A stretch of DNA of 42,822 nucleotides from Streptomyces hayashii. GTDB taxonomy: Bacteria; Actinomycetota; Actinomycetes; Streptomycetales; Streptomycetaceae. The notes beneath the pieces were generated by a model, which saw only the letters and a program-made list of their open reading frames with translations, ran no database searches and had not been told where the DNA came from. Shown piece after piece: positions 29,654-38,054 of the stretch (positions are counted from its first letter, which is position 1; the number at the start of each line of letters is the position of its first letter). The stretch is taken from positions 1 to 42,822 of the forward strand of contig NZ_JAHHIU010000122.1 of assembly GCF_024539815.1 (NCBI RefSeq), in the 5' to 3' direction. The position numbers were made by a program, and so were the translations under genes.

Positions 29654-32600
29654 ATGTCTACGCACCCCGCCCCCGCCCTCGGCGCCCTCGCCCCCCGCCT
29701 GGCCGAGCTGTCCCTGCGCGACGCGCACCGGCTCGGGCGCCGGCTCGAAGGCGCGCGCAAGATCCGTAAGCCGGAGGCCCGCGACGCCGTCCTCGCCGAG
29801 ATCGAGGCGGAGGTCGCGAAGGCCGAGGAACGGATGGCCGTCCGGCGCGGCCGTGTGCCCGCCGTCTCCTACCCCGAGCAGCTGCCGGTCAGCCAGAAGA
29901 AGGACGAGATCGCGGCCGCCATCCGTGATCACCAGGTCGTCATCGTCGCCGGTGAGACCGGCTCCGGCAAGACCACCCAGATCCCCAAGATCTGTCTGGA
30001 GCTGGGGCGCGGCGTCCGGGGCATGATCGGCCACACCCAGCCCCGCCGTATCGCGGCCCGCACCGTCGCCGAGCGCGTGGCGGAGGAGCTGCGCTCGCCG
30101 CTGGGCGAGGCGGTCGGCTGGAAGGTGCGGTTCACCGACCAGGTGAACCCGGACGCCACCTTCGTGAAGCTGATGACGGACGGCATCCTCCTCGCGGAGA
30201 TCCAGACCGACCGCGAGCTGCGCGCCTACGACACGATCATCATCGACGAGGCCCACGAGCGGTCCCTCAACATCGACTTCCTGCTGGGCTATCTCGCCCA
30301 GCTGCTCCCGCGCCGTCCGGACCTCAAGGTCGTCATCACCTCCGCGACCATCGACCCGGAGCGCTTCTCCCGGCACTTCGGCGACGCCCCGATCGTGGAG
30401 GTCAGCGGGCGGACGTATCCGGTGGAGGTGCGCTACCGGCCGCTCCTCGAAGAGGACTCCGAGGACGCCGACCGCGACCAGATCACCGCGATCACCGACG
30501 CGGTGGAAGAGCTCATGGGCGAGGGGAAGGGCGACATCCTCGTCTTCCTCTCCGGCGAGCGGGAGATCCGCGACACGGCCGACGCGCTGGAGAAGAAGAA
30601 GTTCCGGTTCACCGAGGTCCTGCCCCTCTACGCCCGGCTCTCGCACGCCGAACAGCACCGCGTCTTCCAGCAGCACACGGGCCGCAGGATCGTTCTGGCG
30701 ACGAACGTCGCAGAGACGTCCCTGACCGTCCCCGGCATCAAGTACGTCATCGACCCCGGCTTCGCCCGGATCAGCCGCTACAGCCATCGCACCAAGGTGC
30801 AGCGGCTGCCCATCGAGCCGATCTCGCAGGCCAGCGCCAACCAGCGCAAGGGCCGCTGCGGCCGCACCAGCGACGGCATCTGCATCCGGCTGTACGACGA
30901 GGACGACTTCCTGGCCCGTCCGGAGTTCACGGACGCGGAGATCCTGCGCACCAACCTGGCGAGCGTCATCCTGCAGATGACCGCGGCAGGCCTCGGCGAC
31001 ATCGAGAAGTTCCCGTTCATCGACCCGCCGGACCACCGCAACATCCGCGACGGCGTCCAGCTGCTGCAAGAGCTCAACGCGCTGGACCCGGCAGAGAAGG
31101 ACCCGCGCAGACGGCTCACGGACACCGGCCGCAAGCTGGCCCAGCTGCCCGTCGACCCCCGTCTGGCCCGCATGGTCCTGGAGGCCGACAAGAACGGCTG
31201 CGTCCGCGAGGTCATGGTCATAGCCGCCGCGCTGTCCATCCAGGACCCGCGCGAGCGCCCGGCCGACAAGCAGACGCAGGCCGACCAGCAGCACGCCCGC
31301 TTCAAGGACGAGACCAGCGACTTCCTCGCCTATCTCAACCTGTGGCGGTACGTCCGCGAGCAACAGAAGGAGCGCGGCTCCTCCTCCTTCCGGCGGATGT
31401 GCAAGCAGGAGTACCTGAACTTCCTGCGCATCCGGGAGTGGCAGGACATCTACACGCAGCTGCGCACGGTCGCCAAGCAGATGGGCATCCATCTGAACGA
31501 GGACGACGCGCCCGAGCAGAGCGTCCATGTCTCCCTCCTCGCCGGGCTCCTCTCCCACGTCGGCATGAAGGACGTGAAGGACGGCAACAAGAACGAGTAC
31601 CTGGGCGCGCGCAGCGCCAAGTTCGCGATCTTCCCGGGCTCGTCCCTGTTCAAGAAGCAGCCGCGGTTCGTGATGTCCGCCGAGCTGGTGGAGACGAGCC
31701 GCCTCTGGGCCCGCGTCAACGCCAGGATCGAGCCGGAGTGGGTCGAGCCGCTCGCCGGCCACCTGCTGAAGCGGACCTACAGCGAACCGCGCTGGGAGAA
31801 GGACCAGGCGGCCGTGATGGCCGACGAGAAGGTGACGCTGTACGGCGTGCCGATCGTCGCCCAGCGGAAGGTCAACTACGGGCGGATCGACCCGGAGACC
31901 TGCCGCGACCTGTTCATCCGCAACGCGCTGGTCGAGGGCGACTGGCGCACCCACCACAAGTTCTTCTCCGACAACCGCCGGCTGCTCAGCGAGGTCGAGG
32001 AGCTGGAGCACCGGGCCCGGCGCCGGGACATCGTGGTCGACGACGACACGCTGTTCGACTTCTACGAGCAGCGGGTGCCCGACCACGTGGTGTCGGGTGC
32101 GCACTTCGACTCCTGGTGGAAGCACAAGCGGCACGAGCAGCCCGACTTCCTCGACTTCGAGCGCGAGATGCTCATCAGGGAGTCGGCGGAGGCGGTCACC
32201 AAGGCGGACTATCCGGACTCCTGGCGGCAGGGCCCGCTGAAGTTCCGCGTGACGTACCAGTTCGAGCCGGGCGCGGACGCGGACGGCGTGACCGTCCACA
32301 TCCCCCTCCAGGTGCTCAACCAGGTCACGGACGAGGGCTTCGACTGGCAGATCCCGGGGCTGCGGGAGGAGGTCGTCACGGAGCTGATCCGTTCCCTGCC
32401 GAAGCCGATCCGCCGCAACTACGTGCCGGCCCCGAACTTCGCCAAGCGCTTCCTCGACCAGGCGGCGCCCTCGCAGGAACCGCTCACCACGGCCATGGCC
32501 CGCGAGCTGAAGCGGATGGTGGGCGTCCCCTTCGAGGCGGACGACTTCGACTGGTCCCGGCTCCCCGACCATCTGAAGATCACCTTCCGGATCGTCGACG

Positions 32601-33598
32601 AGCGGCGGCGCAAGCTCGCCGAGGACAAGGACCTGGAGGCCCTGAAGCTCCGGCTGAGGCCGAAGGCGAGGCAGGCCATCTCCCAGGCGGCCGCGGCCAC
32701 CGCCGAACGGCAGGGCGGCGAGTCCCTGGAGCGTTCGGGCCTGACGGGCTGGACGATCGGCACGCTCACCCGCGTCTTCGAGACCCGCCGGGCAGGACAG
32801 CCGGTGAAGGCGTACCCCGCGCTGGTCGACGACGGCGACACGGTCTCGGTGCGCCTCTTCGACACGGAGGCGGAGCAGGCCGAGGCGATGTGGAAGGGCA
32901 CCCGCCGGCTGATCGTGCGCAACATCCCGGTCAATCCGGCGAAGTTCGCATCCGAGAAGCTGACGAACGCCCAGAAGCTCGCGCTGTCCGCGAATCCGCA
33001 CGGTTCGATCCAGGCGCTGTTCGACGACTGCGCGATGGCGGCGGCGGACCGGCTGATCGCCGACTTCGGCGGCCCGGCGTGGGACGAGGAGTCGTACCGG
33101 AAGCTCTACGAGAAGGTGCGCGCGGAGATCGTCGACACGACGGTGCGGACGGTCGCTCAGGTGCAGCAGGTGCTGGCCGCCTGGCAGGCGTGTGAGCGCC
33201 GTCTGAAGGGCGTGCGCAGCCCGGTGCTGCTGGCGAACCTGACGGACGTGCGGGGGCAGCTGGACGCCCTCGTGAAGCCCGGCTTCGTCACCTGGGCGGG
33301 GCTGCGCCGGCTGCCCGACCTGATGCGCTACCTGGTGGCCGTGGACCGGCGCCTCCAGCAGATGCCGACCGGTGTGCAGCGCGACACCAGCCGCATGGAG
33401 AAGGTCCATGAGATGCAGGACGAGTACGCGTGGCTGCTGGAGCAACTGCCGCAGGGGCGGCCGGTGCCGCAGCAGGTCCTGGACATCCGCTGGATGATCG
33501 AGGAGCTCCGGGTCAGCTATTTCGCCCACGCGCTGGGCACGGCGTACCCGGTGTCCGACAAGCGGATCGTGAAGGCGATCGACGCGGCCGCTCCGTGA
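29654..33598 (+). CDS. hrpA: ATP-dependent RNA helicase HrpA (DEAH)
   Basis: This encodes 1314 aa, the usual length for HrpA. Motif I is GETGSGKTT (about residues 100-108), motif II DEAH (198-201), motif III SAT, and motif VI QRKGRCGRTSDG. The helicase-associated HA2 and OB-fold regions follow. The large C-terminal half (DUF3418-type, with VTYQFEPGADADGVTVHIPL and LPKPIRRNYVPAP) is typical of bacterial HrpA. HrpA rescues stalled or collided ribosomes and processes some mRNAs. ATG 29654 starts MSTHPAPALGALAPRLAEL; no Shine-Dalgarno sequence is correctly placed, so the mRNA may be leaderless. The longer frame to 29270 runs through the tRNAs. It lies between two identical tRNA-Asp genes. Identification firm. 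Confidence 0.93.
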   Translation: MSTHPAPALGALAPRLAELSLRDAHRLGRRLEGARKIRKPEARDAVLAEIEAEVAKAEERMAVRRGRVPAVSYPEQLPVSQKKDEIAAAIRDHQVVIVAGETGSGKTTQIPKICLELGRGVRGMIGHTQPRRIAARTVAERVAEELRSPLGEAVGWKVRFTDQVNPDATFVKLMTDGILLAEIQTDRELRAYDTIIIDEAHERSLNIDFLLGYLAQLLPRRPDLKVVITSATIDPERFSRHFGDAPIVEVSGRTYPVEVRYRPLLEEDSEDADRDQITAITDAVEELMGEGKGDILVFLSGEREIRDTADALEKKKFRFTEVLPLYARLSHAEQHRVFQQHTGRRIVLATNVAETSLTVPGIKYVIDPGFARISRYSHRTKVQRLPIEPISQASANQRKGRCGRTSDGICIRLYDEDDFLARPEFTDAEILRTNLASVILQMTAAGLGDIEKFPFIDPPDHRNIRDGVQLLQELNALDPAEKDPRRRLTDTGRKLAQLPVDPRLARMVLEADKNGCVREVMVIAAALSIQDPRERPADKQTQADQQHARFKDETSDFLAYLNLWRYVREQQKERGSSSFRRMCKQEYLNFLRIREWQDIYTQLRTVAKQMGIHLNEDDAPEQSVHVSLLAGLLSHVGMKDVKDGNKNEYLGARSAKFAIFPGSSLFKKQPRFVMSAELVETSRLWARVNARIEPEWVEPLAGHLLKRTYSEPRWEKDQAAVMADEKVTLYGVPIVAQRKVNYGRIDPETCRDLFIRNALVEGDWRTHHKFFSDNRRLLSEVEELEHRARRRDIVVDDDTLFDFYEQRVPDHVVSGAHFDSWWKHKRHEQPDFLDFEREMLIRESAEAVTKADYPDSWRQGPLKFRVTYQFEPGADADGVTVHIPLQVLNQVTDEGFDWQIPGLREEVVTELIRSLPKPIRRNYVPAPNFAKRFLDQAAPSQEPLTTAMARELKRMVGVPFEADDFDWSRLPDHLKITFRIVDERRRKLAEDKDLEALKLRLRPKARQAISQAAAATAERQGGESLERSGLTGWTIGTLTRVFETRRAGQPVKAYPALVDDGDTVSVRLFDTEAEQAEAMWKGTRRLIVRNIPVNPAKFASEKLTNAQKLALSANPHGSIQALFDDCAMAAADRLIADFGGPAWDEESYRKLYEKVRAEIVDTTVRTVAQVQQVLAAWQACERRLKGVRSPVLLANLTDVRGQLDALVKPGFVTWAGLRRLPDLMRYLVAVDRRLQQMPTGVQRDTSRMEKVHEMQDEYAWLLEQLPQGRPVPQQVLDIRWMIEELRVSYFAHALGTAYPVSDKRIVKAIDAAAP

Positions 33599-33693
33599 CA
33601 GGGCCTGCACGCAGGGTGAGTTCGACCAGTGGGCTCACCCTCCTGTACAGTCCTTCTCGCAGCACAACGCAACACCAAGTGCCGCGAAAACCT

Positions 33694-33768
33694 GGTCCTG
33701 TGGAGCAGTTTGGAGTGCTCGCCACCCTGTCAAGGTGGAGGCCGCGGGTTCAAATCCCGTCAGGACCG
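33694..33768 (+). tRNA. tRNA-Asp (GTC), copy 2
   Basis: Identical to 29314-29388 over the full 75 nt and one base on each side. Anticodon GTC, G73. It stands alone, with its own terminator. Confidence 0.95.
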
Positions 33769-33778
33769 CAGTGAAGAC

Positions 33779-33814
33779 AGAAGGCCCGTATCCCGCAAGG
33801 GACGCGGGCCTTCT
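33779..33814 (+). terminator. Terminator of the second tRNA-Asp
   Basis: AGAAGGCCCG (33779-33788) pairs with CGGGCCTTCT (33805-33814). An inner CCC/GGG pair forms a compound hairpin. It starts 11 bases after the tRNA end. Confidence 0.85.
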
Positions 33815-33968
33815 GCGTACAGGGGACGCAGGCGGGGGGCTCGGATCATCGGATCCGGGCCCCCCGGCGTTCCCCCGGCGTTTCCGCGGCGCTCTTGACG
33901 GCGTTCCCCCGGGCCGGTACCCCAGAACCCAGGGCCCGTTCCGCGCGGCGCCCAGGTGGAGGTGGGGC

Positions 33969-34169
33969 ATGACGGCATCGGTCAGGCACGAGACGCGGGC
34001 ACTGCTCCGCGCACACCTGTCGGCCGCGTCGTCCTATCGGCATCTGACCCGCCACTGCCCGATCTGCCACCGCTTGCAGCGGCTGGCGATGGACGGCGGC
34101 ACACGGGGCGTCCAGGCCCCCGGGGAGGCCACGGGGGGCGAGAGCCGCGCCGGCGGCCTGACGGCCTGA
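33969..34169 (+). CDS. DUF6274-like small protein
   Basis: This encodes 66 aa. MTASVRHETRALLRAHLSA followed by RHLTRHCPICHRLQRLAM resembles the small Streptomyces family DUF6274. CPIC, with nearby His residues, could be a metal-binding or redox pair, but a single Cys-x-x-Cys is weak evidence. The ATG at 33969 follows a strong GGAGGTGGGG site at good spacing, which is why I accept this short frame over the overlapping longer minus-strand frames. The C-terminal 20 residues (GEATGGESRAGGLTA and before) are Gly-rich. It follows the tRNA-Asp terminator and precedes the bldC locus, convergent with bldC. Function unknown. Confidence 0.65.
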   Translation: MTASVRHETRALLRAHLSAASSYRHLTRHCPICHRLQRLAMDGGTRGVQAPGEATGGESRAGGLTA

Positions 34170-34216
34170 CAGACACGGCCTGACGGACGCAGCCCGGCAG
34201 CCACGGGCGCGCCCCT

Positions 34217-34290
34217 CCGGACAGGGACCGTCAGGCACGGACAGGGACCGCCAGGCACGGACCGCCAGGCACGGACCGGCCGGCACGGAG
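34217..34290. repeat. Short tandem repeats upstream of the bldC terminator
   Basis: Units of about 14-24 bp sharing ggcacgga(c/g) and cgccaggcacggac repeat four to five times. No frame with a ribosome site uses them. Confidence 0.7.
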
Positions 34291-34446
34291 GGCGCCGACG
34301 CGGACGACGCCGACCGACTGTCGCCCCCGGACCGCCCCGCGGCGGCAACGCCCTTGGCTGCGCGGGGCGCTGGAACAGCGGAGAGCGGAAGGGAACGGGA
34401 GATTCCACTAACCCACTCGGACCCACGGCAACAAGGCTCCGGTCGT

Positions 34447-34460
34447 GTGACGGGTGTCAC
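34447..34460. promoter_or_regulatory. Crp-type site downstream of bldC
   Basis: GTGACGGGTGTCAC fits GTG(N)6GNCAC exactly and lies just upstream of an AT-rich, promoter-like stretch on the plus strand. Confidence 0.45.
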
Positions 34461-34636
34461 TGCATGAGTTTTGAAAAAGCAGGTTCTTACCCCGCTCCTA
34501 CAACTGGTCAATTTTATATGTGCAATTGCACCACTCCGGAGGATGCCTCCCAGAACCCTCCCAGAGCCTCCCCAGACTCCGACAAGGGTGCTCACAGAGC
34601 CACCTGATACCGCTCACGAGACGCCCTCAAGCGCAC

Positions 34637-34676
34637 AAAAAAGATCGCGCCGGACTCGGCGGAGTCCAGCGCGATC
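34637..34676 (-). terminator. Terminator of bldC
   Basis: GATCGCGC-x-GGACTC pairs with GAGTCC-x-GCGCGATC across a 4-base loop with one mismatch. On the minus strand it is followed by six T residues. This is the clearest intrinsic terminator in the window and lies about 118 bases past the bldC stop. Confidence 0.9.
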
Positions 34677-34793
34677 GACGACGTTCCCAGGGGGCGAGGA
34701 CCCTGTTGGGGCAGGACCCACGTCGCTTGGAGCTAGGTTTCGGGCGTCCGCACAGATGGGGGAACCTGACGTGTTGCCCGGTTATTCACTTGT

Positions 34794-35000
34794 TCAGGCC
34801 TCGCTGCGCTGCTGCGGGATGCCCGCGAGCAGTGCGCGGACCTCAGCCTCGCGATAGCGGCGGTGTCCGCCGAGCGTGCGGATCGACGTGAGCTTGCCGG
34901 CCTTCGCCCAACGCGTGACCGTCTTAGGGTCGACGCGGAACATCGTGGCAACCTCAGCCGGGGTCAGCAGCGGCTCAGCATCAGGGGTGCGAGCGGTCAT
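34794..35000 (-). CDS. bldC: Developmental regulator BldC (MerR-like DNA-binding protein)
   Basis: This encodes 68 aa, the full length of BldC. It is a lone winged helix-turn-helix of the MerR type: LLTPAEVATMFRVDPKTVTRWAK, then KLTSIRTLGGHRRYREAEV, without the MerR dimerisation coiled coil or effector domain. BldC binds direct repeats head to tail, bends DNA and holds back premature sporulation in Streptomyces. ATG 35000 has GGAGG six bases upstream. A hairpin just 5' of this site and a TATAAC box further up mark the leader; a strong terminator follows. It sits between the HrpA/tRNA-Asp block and the conserved hypothetical/vdh block, as I remember from S. coelicolor. Identification firm. Confidence 0.95.
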   Translation of the reverse strand: MTARTPDAEPLLTPAEVATMFRVDPKTVTRWAKAGKLTSIRTLGGHRRYREAEVRALLAGIPQQRSEA

Positions 35001-35016
35001 GAGCGGCCTCCTCGGG

Positions 35017-35038
35017 AGAACCGAACCTTCTCGGTTCT
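35017..35038 (-). promoter_or_regulatory. Hairpin in the bldC leader, adjoining the ribosome site
   Basis: AGAACCGA/TCGGTTCT form a perfect 8-bp stem with a 6-base loop (35017-35038). It ends 3 bases upstream of the bldC Shine-Dalgarno sequence (minus-strand GAGGAGG, 35007-35013). It could affect translation or mRNA stability, or be an operator. Confidence 0.5.
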
Positions 35039-35098
35039 TTCCTCTAAATTCTGCACCTTGACCCGCGTTGCCCGAAATGGCGGACGCGAGTCGAGTCG

Positions 35099-35104
35099 GT
35101 TATA
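35099..35104 (-). promoter_or_regulatory. Candidate -10 box of bldC
   Basis: TATAAC on the minus strand, about 100 bases before the ATG, would give a leader of about 90 bases including the hairpin. No clear -35 box is seen 17-18 bp upstream. Confidence 0.4.
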
Positions 35105-35234
35105 GGACGAACGGCTTGTCCTCGGCACTACAACTACACCATCCGTCCAGCCGCGTCGGCCAAACCGATGGAATTGCCCCCCAGGTGTTCATCGGCGACG
35201 GAAGCCGATGGACCATGCCATAGCGGACAGTCAC

Positions 35235-35261
35235 GCCCCTGTGACGATCAGTCACAGGGGC
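35235..35261 (-). terminator. Probable terminator of the conserved hypothetical gene
   Basis: An 11-bp perfect stem with a 5-base loop (GATCA), without a T-tract. It also resembles a large palindromic operator. Confidence 0.5.
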
Positions 35262-35506
35262 GCTCAGGAGTCACAAGAACCCCCAAAGCAGTGCAATGCC
35301 GAGATTCCCCCCACCATGGAGCATAAGTAGGCGGACGGAGCCCTCCCCGGACTCCTTGTCCTATTTTGGCACGAGGAGGGGCAAGCGACGCAAGGGCCGC
35401 GTACGTGCGGTCCGTCACCCTTGGGACATAAGCCCGGATCGGGACCTACGTCCCGGGAGTTCCGTGAAGTGCCGCTGACCGTACGCTGTTCGAGCCGCTC
35501 ATGGCC

Positions 35507-35520
35507 GTGACGCACGTCAC
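35507..35520. promoter_or_regulatory. Crp-type site between the conserved hypothetical gene and bldC
   Basis: GTGACGCACGTCAC matches GTG(N)6GNCAC. It lies about 90 bases past the hypothetical gene stop and about 400 bp upstream of the candidate bldC promoter. Confidence 0.4.
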
Positions 35521-35612
35521 TTCGGAAAGCGCTGTCGTATCTGTCACATCGTCAGCTCACGGGCCGGCCGTCACCGCGGGGGCCGGCGACCCGCCGCGAA
35601 CCGCCGCCCGCC

Positions 35613-36455
35613 TCAGTTCGACGAGCGCCGGTCCCGGATCGAACGCCATCGGTCCACGAGCCGCCCGTAGGCCTCGCCCGCCGCCTCGCCGTCGCCCGCC
35701 CGCAGCGCCTCGACGCTGTCGGCCACGTCCTTCGCCGAGCGGTCGTCCTCCAGATCACCGGCCGGCAGCACATGCACCAGACCGCCGTAGTCCAGTTCCA
35801 CCAGCGAACGCGGGTGGAACTCCTCCAGCCAGCGGCCGACGTCCAGCAGGCCCTCGACGAGCGGTCCCTCCTCGCCCGCGTCCTTCAGCGTGCGCAGCGA
35901 CCGGGCCACCCGACGGCGCGCCTGCACCATCGGCGTGCGGTAGCGCAGCACGGGGGCCACCTCCGCCGTCCCCTTCCGGTACTCCCGCTCCTCGTCCGAG
36001 ACCAGCACGAACCAGTTGAGCGGAACCTGCCAGACCGCGGTGCGGATCCACGGGCGGGCGTCCGGGTTGCGCGCCAGCCACCGCTCGTGGTCCTTGGCGG
36101 CCTGCAGCCGTACGACCTCGGGGATCGCCGCGTCCAGGACCGGCCCGGGCAGCTCCTCCTCCAGCTCGGCCAGGGCGAGCCAGCCGCGCAGCCGGGTGCG
36201 CCAGGGGCAGACGCACAGGACGCCGTCCACCTCGGTCACGAACGCGTCGCCGCTCTCCTGCACCGGCACCGCGACCGGCGGGGTGGGCAGCAGATCGGCC
36301 AGCGAGCGGCGCAGCTCGTCCTGGCAGGAGGGCAGCTCGGGGCGGCGGGCGTAGCGCGCCCAGTGGGAGCGCTCGGGCTCCGGGAAGGCGGCCAGCGGCT
36401 CGTACACGCGCAGATAGACCGCGTACGGAACGATCACCGAGGAGACCTTGGGCAC
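35613..36455 (-). CDS. Conserved hypothetical protein (actinobacterial)
   Basis: This encodes 280 aa. I do not recognise a named domain. The protein is soluble and mixed alpha/beta: VSSVIVPYAVYLRVYEPLAAF at the start, FVTEVDGVLCVCPWRTRLRGWLAL in the middle, AVWQVPLNWFVLVSDEEREY and a helical C-terminus with RTPMVQARRRVARSLRTLKDA and LEEFHPRSLVELDYGGLV. No signal peptide or membrane segment is visible. GTG 36455 follows GGGGAGGGAG at 5 bases; the frame stays open to 36518 without a ribosome site. It is divergent from the valine/leucine dehydrogenase gene and lies upstream of bldC on the same strand, but a stem and 600 bp separate them. Function unknown. Confidence 0.8.
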   Translation of the reverse strand: MPKVSSVIVPYAVYLRVYEPLAAFPEPERSHWARYARRPELPSCQDELRRSLADLLPTPPVAVPVQESGDAFVTEVDGVLCVCPWRTRLRGWLALAELEEELPGPVLDAAIPEVVRLQAAKDHERWLARNPDARPWIRTAVWQVPLNWFVLVSDEEREYRKGTAEVAPVLRYRTPMVQARRRVARSLRTLKDAGEEGPLVEGLLDVGRWLEEFHPRSLVELDYGGLVHVLPAGDLEDDRSAKDVADSVEALRAGDGEAAGEAYGRLVDRWRSIRDRRSSN

Positions 36456-36643
36456 GCCTGCTCCCTCCCCCTTCGACCGGCCGGGAAACCCTGAGATCGT
36501 CCCACGGCGGTACTCCACGAGGGGGTGATCCCCGACACTGCGGGATCAACGGGGCGTGCAGGCTCTACGCTCGTCCCACAGGCTCCGCCACCCTTACGGC
36601 GCCTGCGCCCCGAACCGCCGCTAGTTACCCTGGAGTCACCACA

Positions 36644-37744
36644 GTGACCGACGTATCCGGCGCACCTGCTGATGTTCTGCACACCCTGTTCCACTCGGAT
36701 CAGGGCGGCCATGAGCAAGTCGTGCTCTGCCAGGACCGCGCGACCGGCCTCAAGGCCGTCATCGCCCTTCACTCCACCGCGCTGGGCCCCGCCCTCGGCG
36801 GCACCCGCTTCTACCCGTACGCGACCGAGGCGGAGGCCGTCGCCGACGCGCTGAACCTCGCGCGCGGGATGTCGTACAAGAACGCCATGGCCGGTCTGGA
36901 CCACGGCGGCGGCAAGGCCGTGATCATCGGCGATCCCGACGTGATCAAGACCGATGAGCTGCTGCTCGCGTACGGCCGTTTCGTGGCCTCGCTGGGCGGG
37001 CGCTACGTGACCGCCTGCGACGTCGGCACCTATGTGGCCGACATGGACGTCGTGGCGCGCGAGTGCCGCTGGACGACCGGGCGCTCGCCGGAGAACGGCG
37101 GCGCGGGCGACTCCTCCGTGCTGACCGCCTTCGGCGTCTACCAGGGCATGCGCGCTTCCGCGCAGCACCTGTGGGGGGACCCGTCGCTGCGTGACCGCAC
37201 GGTCGGCATCGCCGGTGTGGGCAAGGTCGGCCACCACCTGGTGGAGCACCTGCTCGCCGAAGGCGCCCGGGTCGTGATCACGGACGTCCGCCAGGAGGCC
37301 GTGCGGCGGATCGCCGACAAGCACCCCGCGGTGGAGGCGGTCGCCGACACCGGTCGGCTGATCGAGCTCGACGGGCTCGACGTCTACGCCCCCTGCGCGC
37401 TCGGCGGGGCGCTGAACGACGACTCCGTGCCGGTGCTGACCGCGAAGATCGTCTGCGGTGCGGCCAACAACCAGCTCGCCCACCCGGGCGTGGAGAAGGA
37501 CCTCGCGGACCGCGGCATCCTCTACGCGCCGGACTACGTGGTGAACGCCGGCGGGGTCATCCAGGTCGCCGACGAGCTGCACGGCTTCGACTTCGACCGG
37601 TGCAGGGCGAAGGCGGCGAAGATCTTCGACACCACGCTCGCGATCTTCGCACGCGCGAAGACGGACGGGATTCCGCCGGCCGCCGCGGCCGACCGGATCG
37701 CCGAGCAGCGGATGCACGAGGCGGCTCGCACGCGCGTCGGCTGA
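36644..37744 (+). CDS. vdh: Valine/leucine (branched-chain amino acid) dehydrogenase
   Basis: This encodes 366 aa. It is a Glu/Leu/Phe/Val dehydrogenase that oxidatively deaminates valine, leucine or isoleucine with NAD+ to the 2-oxo acid; in Streptomyces it supplies precursors for macrolides and branched fatty acids. Seen: the glycine-rich substrate loop with the catalytic Lys (MSYKNAMAGLDHGGGKAVI), the second Asp site (VTACDVGT), the Rossmann motif (VGIAGVGKVGHH), and CGAANNQLAHP. GTG 36644 has GGAG 8 bases upstream. It is divergent from the conserved hypothetical gene and is followed by a 310-bp gap. Valine preference is inferred from the Streptomyces context. Confidence 0.92.
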   Translation: MTDVSGAPADVLHTLFHSDQGGHEQVVLCQDRATGLKAVIALHSTALGPALGGTRFYPYATEAEAVADALNLARGMSYKNAMAGLDHGGGKAVIIGDPDVIKTDELLLAYGRFVASLGGRYVTACDVGTYVADMDVVARECRWTTGRSPENGGAGDSSVLTAFGVYQGMRASAQHLWGDPSLRDRTVGIAGVGKVGHHLVEHLLAEGARVVITDVRQEAVRRIADKHPAVEAVADTGRLIELDGLDVYAPCALGGALNDDSVPVLTAKIVCGAANNQLAHPGVEKDLADRGILYAPDYVVNAGGVIQVADELHGFDFDRCRAKAAKIFDTTLAIFARAKTDGIPPAAAADRIAEQRMHEAARTRVG

Positions 37745-38054
37745 GGTCCGGACAGGGCTCCGTGACGCCCCGTCCGCGGGTTTCGGCGGTACCGGCCGGT
37801 GGAAAGTTGGAGAGAACTCTCACTCCTCCGGGCGGGTCGCCCGTCGATAAGTGGTTAAAATCGCCACTGACCAGCGAGGACGGGGCGTTCCCGAGGGGCT
37901 GCGCACACGCGCGTGGTACGGGCGACGTACCGTACGGGCGTGGGCTCAGGTACCGTGGGAGCCCTACGACGGGCTCTCCACGGAGAGGCCGTCCTGGATC
38001 ATGAACGCGTGTCAACCTGGGGCCGTCGAGCCCCGTCGTTGAGGGGGTCGAGCC
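37745..38054. other. Intergenic region between vdh and the DUF3073 gene
   Basis: There is no gene. Small dyads occur: GAGAG-AA-CTCTC (37810-37821), AGTGG/CCACT around TTAAAA (about 37850-37868) and GGTACG/CGTACC (37915-37931). The TTAAAA patch is the likeliest promoter for the DUF3073 gene, which would give a leader of about 190 bases. Confidence 0.45.

Larger units (their letters stand above)
34170..34636. other. Intergenic region between the DUF6274-like gene and bldC terminator
   Basis: There is no convincing gene. The first part (34217-34290) is a tandem array of cggacagggaccg/ccaggcacggacc units. A Crp-type site (34447-34460) precedes an AT-rich island (34465-34520) with TTTTATATG and a 12-bp palindrome (34520-34531), then a GGAGG-ATG-CCTCC hairpin. 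Together with the stem at 34643-34676 this could delimit a small plus-strand RNA, but there is no direct evidence. Confidence 0.5.
35105..35612. other. Intergenic region upstream of bldC
   Basis: No gene is supported. It contains an 11-bp perfect hairpin GCCCCTGTGAC/GTCACAGGGGC (35235-35261), probably a terminator for the conserved hypothetical gene on the minus strand, and a Crp-type site (35507-35520). The several 60-85-codon frames here lack ribosome sites. Confidence 0.55.

Noticed and set aside
34518..34607. 29-codon plus-strand frame (MCNCTTPEDASQ...)
   Set aside because: It starts inside a palindrome, has no ribosome site and no recognisable homologue; kept only as part of a possible small RNA region.
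35296..35478. 60-codon plus-strand frame upstream of bldC
   Set aside because: No ribosome site, Arg/Pro-rich composition of chance frames.
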